From assembly GCA_038501195.1 (NCBI GenBank), contig JBBPUQ010000007.1, positions 3,201,501 through 3,265,500 of the forward strand: a stretch of 64,000 nucleotides of DNA. The letters are read 5' to 3'. A program made the position numbers and the translations under genes. Shown here one piece after another: positions 1 to 12,725 of the stretch. Below the pieces are notes generated by a model. That model was given only the letters and a program-made list of their open reading frames with translations. It did no database searches and was not told the origin of the DNA. The stretch's first letter is position 1. The number at the start of each line of letters is the position of its first letter. This DNA comes from Nemania diffusa (taxonomy: Eukaryota; Ascomycota; Sordariomycetes; Xylariales; Xylariaceae).

Positions 1-3000
1 TAGCCTTTTCCCTTCGTATTTCACTGACTATGGGCTGAAGAACATGATCGCATCAAATCAAATTAGGGCACGCTGCTGTGGCCCTACTCGACCAACTCCG
101 GACTGATATATCTCCCAGGCTTCAACACCAGGTTATCAAAGTACTTGCATGGGAGCTTGTTCTGCCCCTTGGATTGTCTTGGCTTGTTTTGGAGCTCTTT
201 CAAGTTATAATCCAGCAACTACGACTCAACGGCCGAAACACATGATCTATCTGGGTGGATCGAGAGCACGCGCCTAAGCGAGCCACGCAGTCAATTCGGC
301 TTTCCCCGATTCTAGGCCAACCCAGGACCTGTCACGACAAAACATGCGCTGGCTCGCTCACCATCAGCTCATTCGATCAATTTTCTAAGATATTCCCTTA
401 CACATACCTACATCAGTATTTACACGTGTAGATCGTGGGGTTTGCTCAACGTTAACGCCTAAATGAATCAATTGTAAGTTGTCGCCGCTCATTTGAACAA
501 CGCCTCCGCGTTCTATCCGCGCCCAACAGCAGCTGCTTGTTAGCATCACCCCATCCAAAATAATGATATCAGCTCCGTACAATCTCGCACCATAGCTTTG
601 CTACTTTTTTCAATTTTAAGCGTCAGCTATGCGCCAGCTACATATCATTACTTGGCTCGAATCTTTCGGCTTGCACATTAAAAATACGCGAGCAAACTAA
701 TCGACTTAGGCTTAGAAGAACATTGGCCATTGTTAATGCCCAGTGCCCTTCTTGCTTACGGACGCGTCACGATTTCAGATGGTTTCCATTCCGCAGCTGT
801 TTCAAATTGTAACGCAATATGAGGAACGTACCCATCTTTCGGAAACAACCACGTGGCTAGTGGGCGCGCATTCTTGTACCAACACAAGATCACCTCTCAG
901 CTTTGACGTTGATTCTTCTAGCCGACCACCTACTCATACGCACCTGGAGATGAGTATCTGGTATACGCAGCTAGCATAACCCGATTTTTAAACAACCTTG
1001 GGAGATACAATAGGTGAGAGAGGAGCGGCATTTAAAATCCACTCATGAGGACCGTAATTTGACAATGCCGACAATACCCACGAACAGCTATGCACACAGA
1101 TGGTTCACAACACTGGAGTTCTTGACATAAGCAAACACTACCAATATACGACTAGCGAGACTTCGTATAATTGATCAGAGTTAGAAGAGTCGGCAACCCT
1201 ATCCACACGAGGTAGCCGAAAGAGTTGATAGAAGATATCATCCAGAGTCTGGAGCTAATGAGCTCTATTGCCCATAGTCGAACGTCCGACCAGAGCAAAA
1301 GTGTGCAACGGAAGAAAAACGTGTGCCAGTTCAGTTAATAGCTGTATGCGTATATTTGGGCGATTCTGACTCACAAGCCACGAGTACATGCACATCAATT
1401 GCCAGCGCATGGCAAACATGGGAGGATTACTTCGGTCGATCCATCCATGACGTTCGATTTCTGCCTAGTTTGTTTCATGCTCAATGCTAACTTCAGTGAA
1501 TACTTGCCGTATCATCAATTGATTCTAAACTGGAGTCTTGCGTGACCTATATGTCATTCTTTCTACCCTAAATGTAAGTTTTCGCAACTGACTTCTGACG
1601 ACAATCGTCTTCGGCGTTAATAGAGACGTGATTATATCGATAGCTGTAAGCCAGCTAGCCCTCTCTCCAGTATCCGTAGCCAGGTCGTTCATCTCCACGT
1701 TAAGTAGGCCCAATACCGGGATTGTTGGGGGGGTTTTTCCCTTTCAAAGACTTGGAAATTCAACTCTGTCCCTTGACTCAATATCCAATATGAAATTCGG
1801 AGGCCAGTCACAGTTCCCCCGCCGCCTGCGATCACAAATCGGGGCTTTGCAGATATTACAAGCAGCCACCAATCATGCATCTCGACGGCTGCTGTCAGCA
1901 AGGCTGGTGAGTGCTTGTTAGGGCAGCGGTGACCGTGGTTCGCTCAATAAACTGGAGATGAGACCCGAAATTGTTGGTTTATAGCTCTTCTCTGTACTTT
2001 TTTGATGTTTTAGCCGACTTATCTAAGAGCGGACGAGTTTCATGCAGTTCATCCACTTCACAAAATATCCATCGTGTTCTATTTTTCGGCTTAGTTTAAG
2101 CCTAGAATTGAGTATTTATTTCCCTGTGTAAATTCGTACGATTATCAAGTCTGACCAAGACCCTCCCGCAAGCCTCGAGCGAGAAGAAATAATGAATAGA
2201 AGCAAAAGCAACCACGGAACCGGAGCGGCGCGCCCGCAGTCTCGAGAATACCGGCTCATCTCGTACGAGGAACTTCGCGCTTGGCACACGAGACAGCCCC
2301 TCCATCAAGCATACGCATAGGTACCCATTTTTCGCGCATTCCGACCGCCTGTTTCTAAAGTTGGGGCTTCCTGCATAACGCCGAGGACGCAGGCGTGCGT
2401 AAAGTAACCAACGCGACATTAGATATCTAGACTACATACTTACAATAACAACGGGCGGCCACCCTCCTCCTCGCCGAGAAATGGATGGTATCCGGCTTGC
2501 GATGTAGATACGTTGATGCTGACGCGACCGACCACGTGATCTTCATTCCTTCTCCTCAGCGCAAGAATATACTGGAGCATGAGCGCGTGCAGTCGCAACT
2601 AGTCTCTTTAACTATAATTATTAAAATAAATAATTCAAATCTCATTCCTATTTGTATTTCTGCTTATTTAAGACAAAGATACAAGACACAGTATAATTAA
2701 CGCCCCTAGTAGATATTTCTAAACTGGCTTCTTTATTCTTTTCATAACGCCAATGATGTCACTATAATTTATTATATTTACTAGAATTCTGATGTCTTTT
2801 GAAACAATCATAAGTGTAAAGCTGCTATGACCATGTAATTATTAAATTCAACATTAATCAAGTACTATAATAGTCACTATCAATGTCACATCTCATATAT
2901 AGCTGACACCGATTACTATTCCCGCCTCAGGCCTCTGATATCCCCGCGAAACTGTTCATGTAGTTAAGATTTAGAACATTTAATAAAATCTCCCCGGCCT

Positions 3001-5529
3001 CGTATAAATCAATGAAGGCACTACCAGTACTTTATGTTTCTCCTATATTTACTAATGTAGTAACTATGATATGATGCCGCTGGAAAATCCATCGACCTCC
3101 ATCCCCTCCAAACCCCTGGGCACAGCGCACATGATAATACCAATTTAACTATGATTTAGGGTCTCTTGGCTCTGATTTGGTTATCCTTACTATTATATGT
3201 TACTAAGTAGAACTGCAACACTACACCATAATACTATTGTAAATATAGAGCGTTGTTAAAGCTTTGACTCTTTGCATTTACTTATATATGGGACCGTGAC
3301 ATTCCTCAACTAGTTATCTTTGCCTTATATAGCAGCTCCTTTAATAAACTCTCCATGGGATATTGGTATTTAGTTAGACGTCATTCGCATTCTTTATCTT
3401 CAGTTTCTATTAAAGTGCGCAGCAGTATATATCCTAAGTTGAAAAATAAAGTAGGTTAAAGTGATACGTTGAGGTAGAAACTAAAAGAATGTAGAAACGT
3501 CATGTATCATAGCGACGCTGAGCGATATACTATATCGCTCTTCTCTCCAGGATACAGCTGACAGATATATAGGGTGGCTTGATTGCCAGCTCTACAGTAA
3601 TATGAGACCCAGTAGACAGCACTATTATCTGGCAGTATCTAATGGCTCCTTTTCAAAATTAGATCCCGCCCGTAAATATAGTGCGTGCTTTTGAGATTCA
3701 ACCTTTGGGGGTGAAGCGGAATGATATAATGAGATAGAGTTCTCAAACATTTGGGACTCGTCAAACAGAGATAAGAAGTATAACTGAAGCTAGCACATTT
3801 GAAAATTAATAGAAGAAGGTGGGAGTGAGTATGATTTACAGTGTTCCTCAAATCCAAATATGCATTGTAGCCATCGATAGGCCGGATTAGATGGGAAGCT
3901 ATAAGAATGATCACCGAAATATAAGTCGGGATGTCTGTCTAAGGATTCAACTTTAATCCGGCAAGTTCAAGATCACGACAAATCGTATATTTGCTTATTG
4001 CGGCCGTATCAGCTTGAACTATCTATATTATGTACCTAATCTTATCCTTAGGCCTCTAAGATGAAAACTATGTGAAGGTGAAAACAACCACATTTCCCGA
4101 TTTTCGTAACACATGTCTTTATGTCACGACTGCTCATTCTTATGTCCTACAACTGACCAGCATATAATATCCCCGTCGCATGACTCGCCATCTGATTTAG
4201 CTTCCAACTTCCGAGCAATTTTCAGCTTCCATTACGAAAGAAGGGGATAAAGTGAAGCGGCGAGAAGATGCCGAAATCACGAAAACAGGGTCTTTAGTCA
4301 CAGTATACATTGACTCATAAGAAATGGGTGAAACAAATATCACATTTAGGGTTGCAGCGGGCAGGAAATAGCTTGAAAATGAGACACAGAAGCGAAACAT
4401 TCACTACGAATCATCACGTCGCATCTCGAGTCTGTATTACCCCCCTCGTCATACAATGCCCAACTACCATACTATTGTATTGAATGAAATAGGATCCCAG
4501 GCCTTTTTCTCTCACCCCGTCACAAATGATGACTCATTACGTTACACTACCACATTTATTGCATGTTCACATGCTATAAAGTTTGTTCGTAAGATTTTAT
4601 GATTCATAGTCACGATGGGAATAAAAAGCAACGCGCATCTACATAAGGTACCGGCTAATGTAGGATTTGAGAGCTGGGGTTGATAGTAAGAATCACCATA
4701 GCATATGCTCTTATGATTGGTGGCCCAACGAGAGCTTGACGATTACTATCATACCTCAAAGGGTAGGCATATGTTAAGATGATAGATATCAAGATCACAA
4801 GGTACTAGTCTGTGACGGGTGGCCTCATAATAACATCAAGCTACAATCTAGTGAGCCTCTCCTATACCCGAGCCTGAGCCTGAATCGGTACTGCTAAGGT
4901 CAAAATTTCAACCGTAAGCATTTATGAAACTGCATATATTAAGCGATCAACTTGATGACCTTTTACTTGTTTTCCTACAACGAAAATATAGAGACATTAT
5001 GTTACACAGATGTCGCAAAACACTGTCCTAATTCACCTTTCTAGATCTTTAAGTATAATAGTTATTTAGAACATAGCTCATACAACTACAACTGTGAACC
5101 TAATCGAAACTATATAGATATTAGTTAAATATGGAGGACTAGTCGTATAATTAAGCGTATAATATATCCTAGTAACAGCACGTAGTGACCGAGTCATTGC
5201 AGCAGCACGTATAATAGCTACTAGCGGTTAAAGTGACTCACCTGAACAGCTCCCTACTTTTGGCCTTACCGCGACATAGTGTTGCAGTTCTATTTTGTGA
5301 CAGTCACGCTGCTTAGTAATACCCTCGTTTTTTCACTACTTTTTATATCTTTATATTATTTTAAGTTGGCGCTATCAATGTTTTACATATTGGTAAGTAG
5401 TGGCCTGGCCAGAGCAAGAAAGATACTTACTCATCAAACAGTCAAGGTTCACCCGAGAAGCCAGGAATAACAAGCCATGGCACCGGATCCCAAGTAGTGG
5501 TACATCAAAACCATTGATACAAGTATTGC
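1..5529. other. gene-free left flank
   Basis: No reading frame here exceeds about 105 codons and none resembles a known protein. The many short frames are what random sequence would give. Base composition is moderate to AT-leaning but not AT-saturated, so the intense mutation seen from 5535 onward does not extend into this stretch. One striking detail is a 21-nt palindrome at 3520-3540 with 10-bp arms and a single central C. I see no tRNA, 5S rRNA or recognisable transposon protein. Confidence 0.6.
3520..3540. repeat. palindrome, 10-bp arms, 1-nt centre
   Basis: GAGCGATATA at 3520-3529 is the exact reverse complement of 3531-3540, with one C between. The symmetry ends immediately outside the arms. 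No gene lies nearby and no function is apparent. Confidence 0.85.
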
Positions 5530-5534
5530 AGCTT
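5530..5534. repeat. target-site duplication AGCTT, left copy
   Basis: AGCTT directly precedes the first base of the left LTR. The same five bases directly follow the last base of the right LTR at 12721-12725. A 5-bp duplication is the usual length for Ty1/copia and Ty3/gypsy insertions. Confidence 0.9.
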
Positions 5535-5690
5535 TGTAATAGTATAATAGTTATTATCTATATATTATATAAATAGTTGTAGCTAGTATAAAAAAAATTA
5601 AAAAAAAAAAAGCTTTTTACACTATATATTAGTTAATATATATATATATAAGTCACTTAATATATGCTTTAATAATATAAGTTTGTTATA
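5535..5690. repeat. left LTR (156 bp)
   Basis: It aligns without gaps to 12565-12720. I count 28 differences in 156 positions, all of them transitions. It keeps the TG start (TGTAATAG), but its end has changed from the expected TTACA to TTATA. In its last 70 bp it carries the A/T base at 23 of 24 differing sites, for example an alternating TA run where the right copy has an alternating TG run. In its first 86 bp it carries the G/C base at all 4 differing sites. Confidence 0.92.
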
Positions 5691-8600
5691 ATCTGCTTTT
5701 AAAAAAAAACTAATGTTATAGTTTTTATAGCTACAGCAAAATTATATAAACTAAATAACCTGCTATTTTTTTATAATATATGTTTTTTATATTTTTATAA
5801 TGTTTTATTATTAAAAAGTAAATATTTTAATAAGTTTTAAATTACTGCTTAATTTTTTTTATATAAACTATTTATTAAACTTATTTTTTAAATTTTTATA
5901 CTTTATTAAATATTAAGTTTTTTTGTTTTTTTTTATTATATATATAGCTATAATCTTTTTTTTAAAATAGTTTGTAATATATATTAGCTTAATAAAAAAA
6001 AGTAATTGTTTATATATATTAAAAAATACAAGTTTAAAATAGTTAATAAAAACAATGTTATAAATTTATATATTGTATTAAAATATATTTAATTTATATA
6101 TTAAAATACTAATACATTTTATAACTTAAAAAAATCTAGTATATTATTATAACATTTTTTAACTTGTAATTGCAGTTAATAATATTTTATAGCTTTTATA
6201 TAGTTAAAAAAATATATAATTACTAATATTAAAATATTTAAAATAATATTTATTGTTATAATAATATTTTATAGTTATAAAAACAAAAGTAATTATATTT
6301 ATTGCTTTAATTTTAGCTACTAGTAATAAAAAAAGTTTAGTATTTTTAATAAGTAATAAGTTTTATATAAAAATGTTAGCAATATTAATTAAAATAAAAC
6401 TAAAAGCTAGCTTATTAAAAGTTTTTTTTGTAGTTATATTTTTTATATTATTATATTTAAACTGCAATTTAAATAAACAGTTTTTTTAAATTATTAAATT
6501 ATTTAAACTATATATATAGTATTAAAATATTAACTAAACTGTTTAAACAATTATTTTAAACTAGCTGTTTATTTAAAAGTAATAAACTATATTATAAAAT
6601 AATTTAGTTTAAAAATAGTTTTATATAGCTTGCTAAAAAATAAAAAAAAATTTAAAGTTGCAGTTAAAAATTATAACTTTAAAAATTTTTTAGCTAGCAA
6701 TTAAAAGTTTTATAATTAAAGCTTTTTTTTATTAAGCTGCTGTTTAATTTTTTTAACTTAGTATTAATTATGTTTATTTAGTTAATTTATAAACTATAAC
6801 AAATTTTATGTTATAACTATTAATTTTTAAAATAAATAATATTAATATAAAATTAATTGTAATTTAATAATATAAGTATAAAAAAAATAATATTAGTTAA
6901 AAATTATTATAAAGCTTATAATAACAAAGTTAAAAAATACAATATTTAAAATATTTATTTATATATTGTTTAAATTTTTTAAATTTTTTATAAATATAAA
7001 AAAGCTATAACAAATATATTAATTTATTATAACTAAAATAGTTTAGTTTATATATAGTTTTTTATAAGTTTATTATATAAGTTTAAAAAATACAAAGTTA
7101 ATTAACTAAAGTAATAAACTTGTTTTATAAAACGCTGTTTTTAAAATAAAAAAGTAGCTATATATAGTTGTTAAAAACAAATTATACTTATGCTTTAAAA
7201 ATATTTAATATTTTAACAAAATAAAAATTTTTTAAATAGCTTTATTAAAATTAAGCTTTAAAATCTAAAAATATTTAAATAAATAACAAGTTTTTTTTTA
7301 AATGTTTATTTAAAAAAATATTAACATTAAAAATTTTTCAATGTTTTTATAATAGTATAAATAAAAATAAAAAAATATTTATTTAGTTAATATTTTATAT
7401 TTAGTTAATTTAATATACTATTTAATATTTTTTTTTATAATTTAATAATTAATTAAAAGCATTTAATTTATTTAAATAAAAATTAAATAAAAAGTTTTTA
7501 TAAAATAATTTATTTAATATATTAAAAACTATATAAGTTTTACTTGCTTTATAAAAAACTTTAAAAATAAATTAGCTAATATATTTTAAAATATATACTA
7601 TTTTATAGTTAAAAGTACTAATAGCTATAAAATTAATAATATTAATATTATTAGCATAAAAACTTAATATATTTTTATAATTTATAAAAATAATTAAAAT
7701 TGTTTTTACTATATTAATTTAATATTTACACTTTTTTAAAAGCTATATAAAACTATTAAGTTTTATTTTAATTAGCTAATATATTTGTTTAACATTTATA
7801 AAAAATCAAAAAAAAAAAGCTATAGTTTATATTATATATTTTAAAAAATATTTAACTATAAAACTGTTTTATTTAAAACTAAAAATAACATTTTTTTTAA
7901 TATAATATATTTTAACTTTTATTTTATTTAATAAAACATTAAAATTAATAAATAGCTGTTATATTAAAAAACAAAATATTAGTTAAATATTAGCAAAAAA
8001 AAATTTTTTTATTTAAATAAATATTTATATTTTAGTTTTAATAAAGTAAATAATAGCTATAGTTTATATTTATATTTTTTTTATAGTTTTTGTTTAAAAA
8101 ACTAAATATATTTTTTTAAAAAAATTAATTTTGTAGTTTTAAAATAGTTAAACTAAAATATTATATTTTAGTACTAATATTTAAAACTATATTATAAAGC
8201 TAATAAAAATTTCTAAATTTTTAAAAGTTTAAAAAAATATTAGTTATTTTATAGCTTTAAATTTTTTTGCAATAATAGTTATACTAAACAAATTAATTAT
8301 ATAACTTAAAATTATAGTGCTAAAAAAAGCAATATAACTTTTTATAAAGCTTATACTAATATTGTAGTTGTAAAATATAATAAAAACATTTTTAAAGTTT
8401 TATAAATAATTAAAAAAAATATTCAACAGTATAACTATGTTGTTACAATATAAACATACAACTGTTTTTTAAAATAAAAAGTTTATTTATTATTAAATAT
8501 ATATGTTATTATTTTTATAGTTTATAACTATATATATAAATATAAATTGTTTTTTGTATATATTTATAGTAAATACTTATTAAAACTTAAAATATATTTG

Positions 8601-11600
8601 CTATTAATAATAAAAAGTTATAACATTTAATATTATTTAATATAATTTATTTACTATATAGTTAAAAATTTTGTTTTATATATAAATTAAATAAGTATTT
8701 TTAAAATATATTTTATTGTTTAGTTATATATTTACAACTATTTGTTTTTTATGTTTAGTTTTATTTTTGTTTTATATATTTTTTTAAATTATAAAAATAA
8801 AAAAAAAAAAAAAAACTTGCTTTATTATATAGTATATTTTGTTAATAGTTTAAAACTAAGCAACTATAATATTTACTATTTTTTATAACTTGTTGTTAAA
8901 TAAATATATTTAATAATATTTAAAAAAGTTTTTTTACTAGTTGTTTTTAAAAATAACTTTTATTTATTTATTTTTAAAAATATTTGTAAAACTTGTATTT
9001 TTAAATATAATTTTAAATTTGTTTAATAATTTATTAATAGCGTTTACTATTTTAAAGTTGTTATAAATGTTAATTTTTGTACAATATATAAATATTTTAT
9101 TAAAATTAGTTATAAATAGTTTATTTAAGTTTTAAAAAAATTTAGTTAGTTTATAAACTATAAACTTTGCTATAGTAGCTAATTTATTAAACTTAACTTA
9201 ATAAACTATATAATTTAAATCTAATATTATAAAATAGTTTATAACTTTATTTTTAAATAATTAAATTTTTTATAAAATGTTATTATATATAAAAATATGT
9301 TTTATTTTAACTGTTGTAAAAGTTGCAAAAGTGCTAAAAAAAGATTTAGTTAATTCAAAAAAAAAATTTTCTTTATAATTTTTTATGTTGTAATAAATAG
9401 AAATTATAATATAACTATACAGTTAAAAAGTTTATAAAGTTAATATTTGCACTAGTTTTTTTTAAAGTTTTTTTTAAAATATAATATTTATAAAAATTAC
9501 TACTTTGTATAAATTAATAATAACTATATATTAAAACATAAATATATTAAATTTTTTTAGTTATAATATATTTATATTAAGTAAAATATTAGTTTTAAAA
9601 TTATTAACTAATATTATTTTTTATTTAAAATATATTATAACTAACTAATTATTTATATTTTTTTTTTAAAAATATATAAGTAATAAAACATAGTTATTTA
9701 TTATATATAAAACTATTTCTATGTTTTTAAAAGTAGTAAATATAGCTTTTTTTTTTAATTTAATATAAAAGTAATTGTAAATTATTTATTGCTTATTTTT
9801 TAATGTTTTAAAACATTTTATATTGCTATAAACGTTAGTTTAAATTAAAAAGTTTTATAAGTTTAAAATAATATATAATTTAAAATATTTATATAAAATA
9901 AACTTATAACTTATATTAAGTTTTAATATAGTTTATATAATAAACTATATAATTTTAAATAGTATTAAATATAAAAATAAAAAGTTAAATAAAAAATCAA
10001 GTTAAAAGTTCAAAAAATTAAATATTTAAATATTATAATATATATTTGTTTTAACTTTGCTATAAACTTTTTTAAAATATTTATATAATTTATTATTATT
10101 AAAAAATATAATATTGCAGTTTTTGCATTTTTATAATTAAAGTTTATATAATTTATAATATATTGTTATAAATTAACAATTTTTAATTAGTTTTACTGTT
10201 AAAAGTTAATATATTAGTTTTATATTTTTTATATTATAATTATATATATTTAAATTTATAAAATTTTAAAGTTTAAACTAAAGTTTATTAGCTAGATTTT
10301 TATACTATATATTAAGTAAATTATTTTTAGCATTAGTTTTTTTTTTATAATAAACTTTTTGCTGTTGTTTTTGTTGCTATAAATTAAAACAAAACAACAA
10401 TATTAACAATTAATAGTTAAAAAAAACAAGTTTTAAAAAAATTTTTTAGCTTTAAAGTTAATAAAGCTTAAGTTATTAATATAAAAAAATACTTTAATTT
10501 TAAAAAAAATATATTTAAAAAATTTTTTTAATTTTAAAAAAATTGTTAATATAAAAAATTTCTTTAATTTTGTTAATACTATAAATTTTTTTGATTTTAA
10601 AAGTATAAAAAAATTCCTTATTAAAAAAAAAAATTTTACTAGCGTTAATAGTATAAATTGTTTAAGCAAAAAAAACCTCTGTTATAACTACTAAAGTTAT
10701 TTTTTTTACTACAATATTAATACTGTTAAAAATATCTGTTGTTAATTTTATACTAATATAATTTTAAAAAATAAAATAAAAAAGTTATATTATTTAAAAA
10801 GTTTTAAAAGTATTAAAATAACAAGCGTTTGTTTTAAGCTATTTTTTTTAATACATTTTTATAATTATAAATTTAATTAAAAAATATATTAACTATAATA
10901 ATATTTATAAAAATAATTAATTAGCTTTAAATGTTTTTATTAAATATTTTAAATATAGCTTTAAACTAGTTAATATTAGTTTAGTTGTACTTTTTAACAT
11001 TTTTAATTATATATTATATAAAACTAAATATATTATAGCTTTTAGCAATATTGTTAAATATAAACTAGTAAATTTATAGTTTATTTATTACTATAAACTA
11101 AAAAAGCTTAAATTATTTAATTAATTTATTATATATTAAATTAATAATAGCTATTTTAAATAATTAACAGTTAGTAATAAAAAAAACTTATATATATTAA
11201 ATTAATGTTAGTTTTAACAAACATTAAGTTTATATTTTATAAACATTTATTTTTAACTGTTATATTACAAAATGTTTAAATTTATTTATAAATATATATA
11301 TATTAATATATTTAATAACTTTACTGTTAGCAATAACATTAGCAGCTATAAAGTTTTTAGTACTAAAATTAAAATATTTTATGTTTACAAATTTAAATAA
11401 AGCTATAAAGCTAAAGTTGTTTTAATAAACTACAACAAATAATTAAACTATATTTTATATATTTTAGTTAATTTATATTATTAATAAAGCTGCTATATTA
11501 TATATTTAATAGTTATTTTATTGTTATATAATTTTTTAAAAAAACTATTAAGCTACTTTTGCTATTAATAAATTATTTATAATAACTAAAATATATTTAA

Positions 11601-12564
11601 ACATAAATATAAAAAGTTTTAATAATTTAATAAAAATAAAAGTTGGAAAATTTTTTGTAATAAATATATATAAAATAATAATAATTTTATTAACTTTTTT
11701 ACTAGTTTTTTAAAATAAAATTTATAAAATTTGTTAATAAAATTATTAAATTATAATAAACTTAACTTAAATTTATAAAAAAAAAAAAATTAAAAAAGTT
11801 TTTGCAAAGTTTTTATTAATAGTAATAATAGTTGTAATAAAAAAAAAGCATTAAACAAATAAAATTTTAACTGTTTTATTTATAGTTATAATTACTAGTT
11901 GTTATATAAAGTAGCTATAATAACTACTAAAAAACTAAAAAATAATTAAAGTTTAAAATTTTAAAGTTTAAACTTTTAAAATTTAAAATTTTAAAGTTTT
12001 TTAAATAAATTAGCTACAATATATATACTATATATGTTTTTTTAACGTTTTAAAAAAGTAATAAATTATTTGCAAAATTTAATTTAAACTAAAAAATAAT
12101 TGTTTTTAAAAACTAATACTTTATAATTAATGTTTTAATTTATAATAAATTGTTTTATAAATTAAAAATTAAACAAATTAATTAATTTAACTAAAAAATA
12201 AACTATAAAAATAAACTATAATAGTTGTTATATTAAAACTATATTGTTAATTAATATAAAAAAAAAATAATTAATATATTAAAACTGTTTTTAGTTAATA
12301 GTTTATAAAAAAAACAAAAAATTAATTAAATAATATAATTTAATTAAATATAAACTTTATGTTTAATTTTAGCAATATTTTATACTAATTTAGTTAATTA
12401 AACTATTATATACTTAAAAAAACAAAAGTTTAAAAAATTAATAGTAAACTTAAAAACAAACTATTAATATATAATAAACTTAAAAATAAACTAACTAGTA
12501 ATATATATATAAAAATTAAAAAATCAATTAGCAGTTAAACTGCAACAATTATTAGCTACTACTT

Positions 12565-12720
12565 TATAATAATATAATAGTTATTATTTATATATTATAT
12601 AAATAGTTGTAGCTAATATAAAAAAAATTAAAAAAAAAAAAGCTTTCTACACTATATACTAGCTAATACATGTGTGTGTGGGTTACCTGATGTGTGCCCT
12701 GGTAATGTGGGTCTGTTACA
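12565..12720. repeat. right LTR (156 bp)
   Basis: Gap-free partner of 5535-5690. Its start has decayed from TGTAATAG to TATAATAA, but its end keeps CTGTTACA. From about 12655 to 12720 it retains most of its G+C, including an alternating TG run at 12670-12680, so the AT-saturated block stops inside this LTR rather than at its outer edge. Confidence 0.92.
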
Positions 12721-12725
12721 AGCTT
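12721..12725. repeat. target-site duplication AGCTT, right copy
   Basis: The five bases after the right LTR match 5530-5534 exactly, showing that both ends belong to one insertion and that it has not been rearranged at its borders. Confidence 0.9.

Larger units (their letters stand above)
5535..12720. mobile_element. complete, mutation-saturated LTR retrotransposon
   Basis: The 7186-bp element is bounded by 156-bp direct repeats (5535-5690 and 12565-12720) and flanked by a perfect 5-bp target duplication, AGCTT. Ends are of the TG..CA type: the left LTR starts TGTAATAG and the right LTR ends CTGTTACA, an 8-bp inverted pair once one C-to-T change is allowed. A hand-counted sample (5821-6360) has only 53 G+C in 540 bases. 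No gag-pol frame survives; the only long frame (10433-10669, minus) is low-complexity Lys/Phe/Leu produced by A/T runs. The pattern is that of a retrotransposon inactivated by RIP-like C-to-T mutation. Coding orientation and copia/gypsy class cannot be told, because neither a primer-binding site nor a polypurine tract is convincing. Confidence 0.92.

Noticed and set aside
10433..10669. 78-codon minus frame inside the AT-rich element
   Set aside because: It consists of Lys/Phe/Leu/Ile runs produced by A/T homopolymers and has no domain; it is a by-product of mutation.
5535..12720. Mitochondrial DNA insertion or centromere core as the source of the AT-rich block
   Set aside because: Direct LTRs, transition-only differences and an exact target duplication explain both borders; no mitochondrial gene wording is visible.
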